Shown piece after piece: positions 59,026-64,000 of a DNA stretch of 64,000 nucleotides. This DNA is from Neelides folsomi (lineage: Eukaryota > Arthropoda > Collembola > Neelipleona > Neelidae). The stretch is from NCBI GenBank assembly GCA_034687125.1, contig JAQGBZ010000005.1, positions 62,001-126,000 on the forward strand, written 5' to 3'. The notes under the pieces are model-generated. The model had not been told where the DNA came from. It made no database searches and saw only the letters and a list, made by a program, of their open reading frames with translations. How positions within the stretch are numbered: the stretch's first letter is position 1; the number at the start of each line of letters is the position of its first letter. The translations under genes were made by a program, and so were the position numbers.

Positions 59026-61750
59026 ATGAATCCCGTTAATCGGTCAAATCGAAGTAAAAAGCCAAACGTGATATTAGAATTTTCAAAAGCTGTTCTAAAC
59101 GTATCAAACATGCAAGTTGTTCCAATCAATTCTCATTTCCTATCTGATGAGTTATTTTTTGAACATCGTAATATGAACTCAGAGAAAACAAGGAACCAGA
59201 ACGTTAAAAAAGTCGGAGGTGACGATTTGTTCTTGGCCATTAAAACACCTTTGATAATTGGTGGATTCTTGGGAATTGTTCCAATAAGAGGATTAACTGC
59301 TAAACAAGGAGGACTCCAGAAATTTTCGTAAAATTACGAAAAATATTCAAATATGAATTTAATTTTGATAAAATTATTTTACAAATCCGCATTGTTTAAA
59401 TCAATTTAGATGGCTTCACTTGAGAACCTTTATCACCATTTTCATAACATTAATGATTGGAGCAAATGCCTTTTTCATTGGAGCGAGTTTCGTCCGTGGG
59501 CTCATGGACAGCAAAAGAGAATCGGCAGCGTAAAATTGAATTATTCAATTTGACACCTCGGATAATTACCATTACACAATATAATTAATTTAGATTTCAT
59601 TTTCTTAGGAAGTTAATCGGAAGTGCAAGTGGAGTTTGGTTTTACACAGTTGGATGTCTCGTTTACGTGATTTTGCTCACACGATCTCACCAACTCTGTG
59701 TCTTCTTCACCAAATGGGAAGAAGTGTCGAAGAAAGTGAACTCCACGGTTCTACCCGACTGGAAAATCTCAACTCATGTCAATCTCATCACCTTCATCGT
59801 TCTCTGCTCATGTTTCGGAGAAAACTTGACATTTAATTATCATCTCCTTGAACCGGATTTACGCCTTAAACTTTGTGACCCTTTTGCTTATTTCCTTTTA
59901 ATCTCATTTTTAGCTTCTCATTACAATTTATCCATAAAATTTATCATTCAAAATAAGCATTTTACTTTTACTAAAAGTAAGTATGTTTTGTATTTTTACT
60001 TTTATTTGGGTTTAAAGACAATGGCGAACTTGGCATTTCCGACCTACTGGTTTCATATTCAAAGACACAGGGATACATGCGTCTGTTTTTTGACAAATAC
60101 TGCTCCAACCCTTTTCTCGGCCTCGCCCTTTTCATCACAAACCAATGGACTCTTTATGCATGGAATTGGGGGGATGCTTTTTTGATGATCCTTGCCAGGC
60201 ATTCACAAATTATATCCAATTAACCAATTATTCATCTTCAATTGTTCAATTCATCTTCAAAGATTTTGATGTGGAAAGCTTTGGTTTTTTGTACAATTTT
60301 AGAGTCATTTATGCACGGTTTGCTGGGTTGAATGCATATCTTGAAAGTCAAAGGGTCCCTGATAAAAGTCTCCTCATGATCAAACGCGGTTTCTTTATGA
60401 CAATTTTAAAATTTCGATAATCTTCATAAAATTCAACAATGTTTTGACTGTTATCTCACGCATTATTTAAAATTTGAATTAGGAGTCGTGTCTTGGAAAA
60501 AAGTGAGGGAAAATTTCCTCTTAATCACCAAATTACTTGAAGAAGCCAACGAAATATTTTCTCCACTTATTTGGCTTTCTTACACAACGGATATATTTTT
60601 TGTTTGCAATCAAGTTTGTATTTACTTAAAAGTCAAAATATTCGTTTAATTCTAAATTATATTTTATGTTCAATTAAAATTTTATATTTTTCTAGCTTTA
60701 TTTAGGGCTATCAATATCGAAAGAGCAACCGTTGATTGACACGGTTTACGTAGTTTGGTCCTTTCTTCATTTAATCATGCGAACATTGGCAGTGAATCTG
60801 ATCGCTTCTAAAATCCACGATCACGCTCACCGAATCACGCGAATCCTTCAGTTTTGTTACCCGGAGGAATATGACAGCAATGTAAGTTAAAACATATAAA
60901 TCCTAGATAGTTTCCTCTAAAGAAGATCATAGTTTGTATGGGGAAGATGGTCCATAACTAAAGGTGTTGATTGGCGCTGAGTAGGTGAGACGCCTTGAAC
61001 GGTTTCTGGATAGGAGACTCATTGGGGTAACTGGAAGCGGATGCTTTGTCATTACACGCTCCTTCATTCTCATGGTAGGTTTCTTTCCTGTATGATCCGA
61101 CCCGTACAAATCCATTGTTCTTCTCCCTTCCCTTTACGGCGTCTTCGAAGGGAAAAAATATACTTGAGTGCCGCAATGGTTGATGATGATGATGTCTCGT
61201 CATTTCCACGGTTTAATACCAACCATCGTCAATACTTCCATTCTGTCCTTCAAACTCCACGAACCCAATTTATCAGATATCACTATCAAATGGGAGAAAA
61301 AGCGAAGGGAAATTAACCAATTTTACTCTGAGGAATCTTCAGCTCTCATTCATTGTTAGTTAGATACCGTTGGGATTGTTGAAGTCTTTGATGGCTTTTT
61401 GACTTTTCCTAACTCCTTGAATTAAATTACACATTAAGGTGAATTCACGTGTGATGTCAAATGTTATGGAATGATTAACAAAATAAATACAGATACTTAC
61501 AAGATAGAAACAGTTTAATCCTAGCGGCTGCTCAATTTTTTTTACTAAAAGTAATTATTAATGTGTAATATAATTATTTTAAATTAGTTTATGTTACACA
61601 TTGGTAATATTAATCAAAGTTATTGATTGTGTTTTAAGTGGAAGGGCCCTTAATATTATTTTATTTATTTATTGTCTCTTTTAGATCATCAGTGCAATTT
61701 TTACTCTTGAAGTGGTTCTTTTGCAAAACTCTGGATTAGCTATAGTTTAA
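59026..61750 (+). CDS. gustatory receptor family seven-transmembrane chemoreceptor
   Basis: Nine exons fit: 59026-59327, 59410-59529, 59609-59874 (or to 59976), 60018-60198, 60303-60388, 60483-60613, 60696-60881, 60985-61074, 61685-61750, giving 475 (or 509) residues. GR hallmarks: the N-terminal GFLGIVPIRGL segment, FLGLALFITNQWTLYAWNWGDAFLMILARVIYARFAGLNAYLE read across the exon 4/5 join, FSPLIWLSYTTDIFFVCNQLYLGL, VVWSFLHLIMRTLAVNLIASKI, VRRLERFLDRRLIGVTGSGCFVITRSFI, and a final TLEVVLLQN in place of the TYhhhhhQF signature. Sugar-receptor-like layout is likely. Insect GRs form ligand-gated cation channels. Two junctions are odd: exon 4 must end at a GC donor (60199), and intron 3 has two possible donors. 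The end of exon 5 (60388) is the least certain splice site. It is probably functional but could be a young pseudogene. Confidence 0.82.
60199..60302 (+). other. probable GC-AG intron in the gustatory receptor
   Basis: No GT occurs between the last well-aligned codon of exon 4 and the in-frame stop at about 60222. Splicing AG|GCATTC to TTTTAG|AGTC restores LMILARVIYARFAGLN, a textbook GR sequence. The donor is not the usual GCAAGT form of GC introns. Confidence 0.6.
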
Positions 61751-62234
61751 TAATACTTTTCCCATTGGCTTCTTTAACTTTCCAGAAATCGTTAAATCAT
61801 TATTCGAATCAAATATTGTCACATGAGTTGTAGTTTTCGTAGTTTACGTCGCATTTAGCTAAGGAATAATTTTTATTGATTGCATTGTATAATTTACATT
61901 TACCATGTTGTATTTTATGTATTACTTACAAGTTGGTATTATGGACAATTTAAATCCTAAATACCTTTATTTATTTAATGTTAGAAATAATTTTCTAGAC
62001 AAGGCAAGGATAAAACATGAATAACATTACGAACAATACTAACGTTAATTATACATTAGATATATCAATAATATTTAAAGATAAAAGTTATAAAAGTAAG
62101 TCCAATACAAGAAATAAATAGTATAATGTATTTGTAGTTAAATAATAAATAAATTTAACACTTTTGCTTTGGAACATTAAATGTCAATGAATCTGACTGA
62201 TGTCATAAAAGTTAACACTTTAATTCACTTCCGA
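61751..62234. other. convergent intergenic region
   Basis: 484 AT-rich bases between the gustatory receptor and carboxylesterase 3' ends. Nothing recognised. Confidence 0.6.
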
Positions 62235-64000
62235 TTATTGCGATGTCGAAGTTTCATTAACATTAGGTTTAACATCAAAAGGTTTAATCACACCAAGAGA
62301 AACCCAAAAGTTAATTCTTTCTAAAAACATTTTGGGATATTCAATTATCTTTGGTTTCTCGTTCAACTCTGCCAGCTTCAACGTGGCTTTATTTGGTTTA
62401 ATTGGCGGCCAAAAATGCATTTTATCCCCAAGTTCATCAGTATGAAGAGGTTCACTAACAAAACCCAAGAATTAACAATCAAAAACATATAAAATTAAGA
62501 TATAAATTTCATATAAGAAATCTCACCCAGTCGCTGCAAAGTTTGTCCAAAGATCAACGAGGAATTCTGAAAATGAAAAATCGCGTTCTCCAAAGTCAAT
62601 GGATCTGTGCAAGGTGCTGCTATTGAGAAGATATGCTACAAACCAAAAAGTTCAATGAGCTCTTTAGCAATAAAAATTAACTGAGGAAAAATTCTAAAGA
62701 GGTTCTCCAAACTTACCAACGTCGTCGTAATGAGCGATTCCTATTAAATCAACAATTATTCGACATTTAAATACCGAGTGTTTAATTGACATTCATTAAA
62801 TAAATCATCATTAAATTGGATTTAAAATAATATTGGATTATTATTTACCTGCTTCTTCTCGCTTCATTCCAATTCTTTCGAGAATTCCAGCTTTCCCATA
62901 ATAATTAAGGTAATATCCATAAGTGGGAGCATAATGTGAATGTGCTTTGAGTCCATAATAAATACTTGGTAAAAATGCTCGATCTCCGTGCATCTAAATT
63001 ATTATAATCATCTTTATCATGCTGATATAAAATGCAATACAATACTGTACGTGTATTTATGATTTTATATATGGTAATTGGTAAAATAATGTATTGAATT
63101 TTATGTATTTGATTTACATCACTAAATCCTTTCAATGTTCGATAACTTAAAGGTTCATTTCCTAAATAAAATTTGCGAATTTTTCTCGCCACAGCCGTCT
63201 CGTTTAATCCCAGGCCTCTGAATTCCATTGTGAGTGGAGCGAGTCGATCAAAGTTTCGATCATAAATAAAGTAAGCCATAGGGTTGATAACCATCACTGC
63301 CAATTATATAAAAACATATAAAACTTATGCCAAAAGAAATCATTTTTCCCAAGTTCAATCAAGCATTCGACGCATAAAAATAAATGGCTCGATGAAGGCA
63401 GAAAATGATGAATCTTACAAATGTTGTAAACGTTCCCTTCATCTCTAACGAATCCAGCGACCCAAGGAATTTTAGCAATATCCCCACTTTGGTAATGTTC
63501 TTGAGGTGTTTTGGTCAGGAACGCATCGGGTCCTTCTGGCTCAATCACCGGACCAAAGTTAACAATGGGGAAATTCATATACTCCTTCAGATATTAATAG
63601 TAGAAGGTGATTAGACAAAATGAAGGTCTTTACAAGTACAATTATTCCGTCTCCAATTATTGCTTACGTAAAGACGAAATTGAGCGCTCGTGACGGCCAA
63701 GTGATTTCGAGTCCTTAAACAATCGACCATTTGATGAGAGTTATTAGTTGGACAGGAGAGAGATCTGGCCAGTCGGATGGTCTTTACAGGAACGTCTTTG
63801 ATGATGGCCCAAGGACTGAAGGCCGAGGCGCTTTGAGTAATACCATAATGAAATAATCCTACAATATAAACCATGTAGTTGCTTATTTAAACCTTAATTA
63901 AACATACATAAAATAACAAAGATGTATTTGTTATTTGTTAGAGCTTTAATAAACTTTTAAACCTCTAGATTGATGAGACATCATATGCATGTGAACTGAT
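62235..64000 (-). CDS. carboxylesterase (alpha/beta hydrolase, type B), C-terminal part
   Basis: The gene runs off the right edge. Visible exons: 64000-63963, 63858-63668, 63584-63419, 63296-63118, 62993-62849, 62740-62717, 62635-62527, 62454-62235, about 356 residues. The first visible codons (SVHMHMMSHQSRGLFHYGITQSASAFSPWAI) are what follows the nucleophile GxSAG motif, which lies outside. The acid residue is in AGFVRDEGNVYNI (Glu of DEG) and the catalytic His in AGIAHYDDVAYLL. WTNFAATGEP and HFWPP-type ends are typical of insect esterases. These enzymes hydrolyse carboxyl esters (xenobiotics, juvenile hormone, pheromones). The His is encoded by a 24-base, phase 1-1 exon (62740-62717). No break is seen. 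Substrate cannot be predicted. Confidence 0.93.
62717..62740 (-). other. 24-base microexon with the carboxylesterase catalytic His
   Basis: Encodes IAHYDDV with flanking phase-1 splits; acceptor ...aatag and donor GTAAGT are good. Skipping keeps the frame but removes the catalytic His. Confidence 0.8.

Noticed and set aside
59667-60185. 172-codon continuous plus-strand frame in the gustatory receptor
   Set aside because: It reads through intron 3 into the wrong frame. Splicing to 60018 gives the receptor sequence FFDKYCSNPFLGLALF instead.

Overview
The window is animal nuclear DNA. It is strongly AT-rich, its genes are split by many short introns (mostly about 45-150 bases, always GT-AG except one suspected case), and its protein set fits an arthropod: a small Maf bZIP factor, a ZP-domain membrane protein, an insect-type gustatory receptor, a carboxylesterase and a calpain. 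An outer-dynein-arm docking coiled-coil gene implies motile axonemes, which argues against a nematode. A springtail or similar non-insect arthropod is a reasonable guess (inference; no species marker is visible). All exon models were built by eye from splice sites, reading frame and family motifs, and their phases were checked for consistency.

Layout, left half. C-terminal part of a calpain (177-2947, +); Aurora kinase (4818-6604, +); an unrecognised multi-pass protein (7042-7649, +); RhoGDI (8939-9703, -); ATG12 (10848-11949, +) with a 91-codon acidic-tailed ORF 75 bases behind it; small Maf (12863-13492, +); endonuclease V (13870-15258, -) divergent from VPS37 (15869-16759, +); CABLES (17822-21351, -); a large BTB-domain gene (23640-27765, +); eIF3d (28296-31662, +) carrying an internally deleted Tc1/mariner element in intron 3.

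Layout, right half. RBX1 (32341-32901, -); a membrane-anchored SRPBCC-like protein (33324-34108, -); a single-zinc-finger gene (36202-37882, -); an ODAD1/CCDC63-like gene (38378-40873, -) divergent from a glutamine-rich orphan gene (41246-42848, +); acylglycerol kinase AGK (43213-45368, -); a four-transmembrane protein (46525-48328, -); a gene-free stretch (48329-52041); a ZP-domain transmembrane protein (52042-57045, -); a gustatory receptor (59026-61750, +); and the 3' part of a carboxylesterase (62235 to the right edge, -).

The genes are mostly unrelated housekeeping genes (mitosis, autophagy, ESCRT, translation, ubiquitin ligation, mitochondrial lipid metabolism, DNA/RNA repair) with arthropod-type sensory, cuticle and detoxification genes at the right end. 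No operon-like pathway cluster is evident. The most unusual points are an endonuclease V in which two metal-binding acidic residues appear reciprocally exchanged (Glu to Asp and Asp to Glu), 24-base frame-preserving microexons that carry the Aurora activation-loop phosphosite and the carboxylesterase catalytic histidine, a gustatory receptor that seems to need a GC-AG intron, and a glutamine-rich gene I could not assign to any family.
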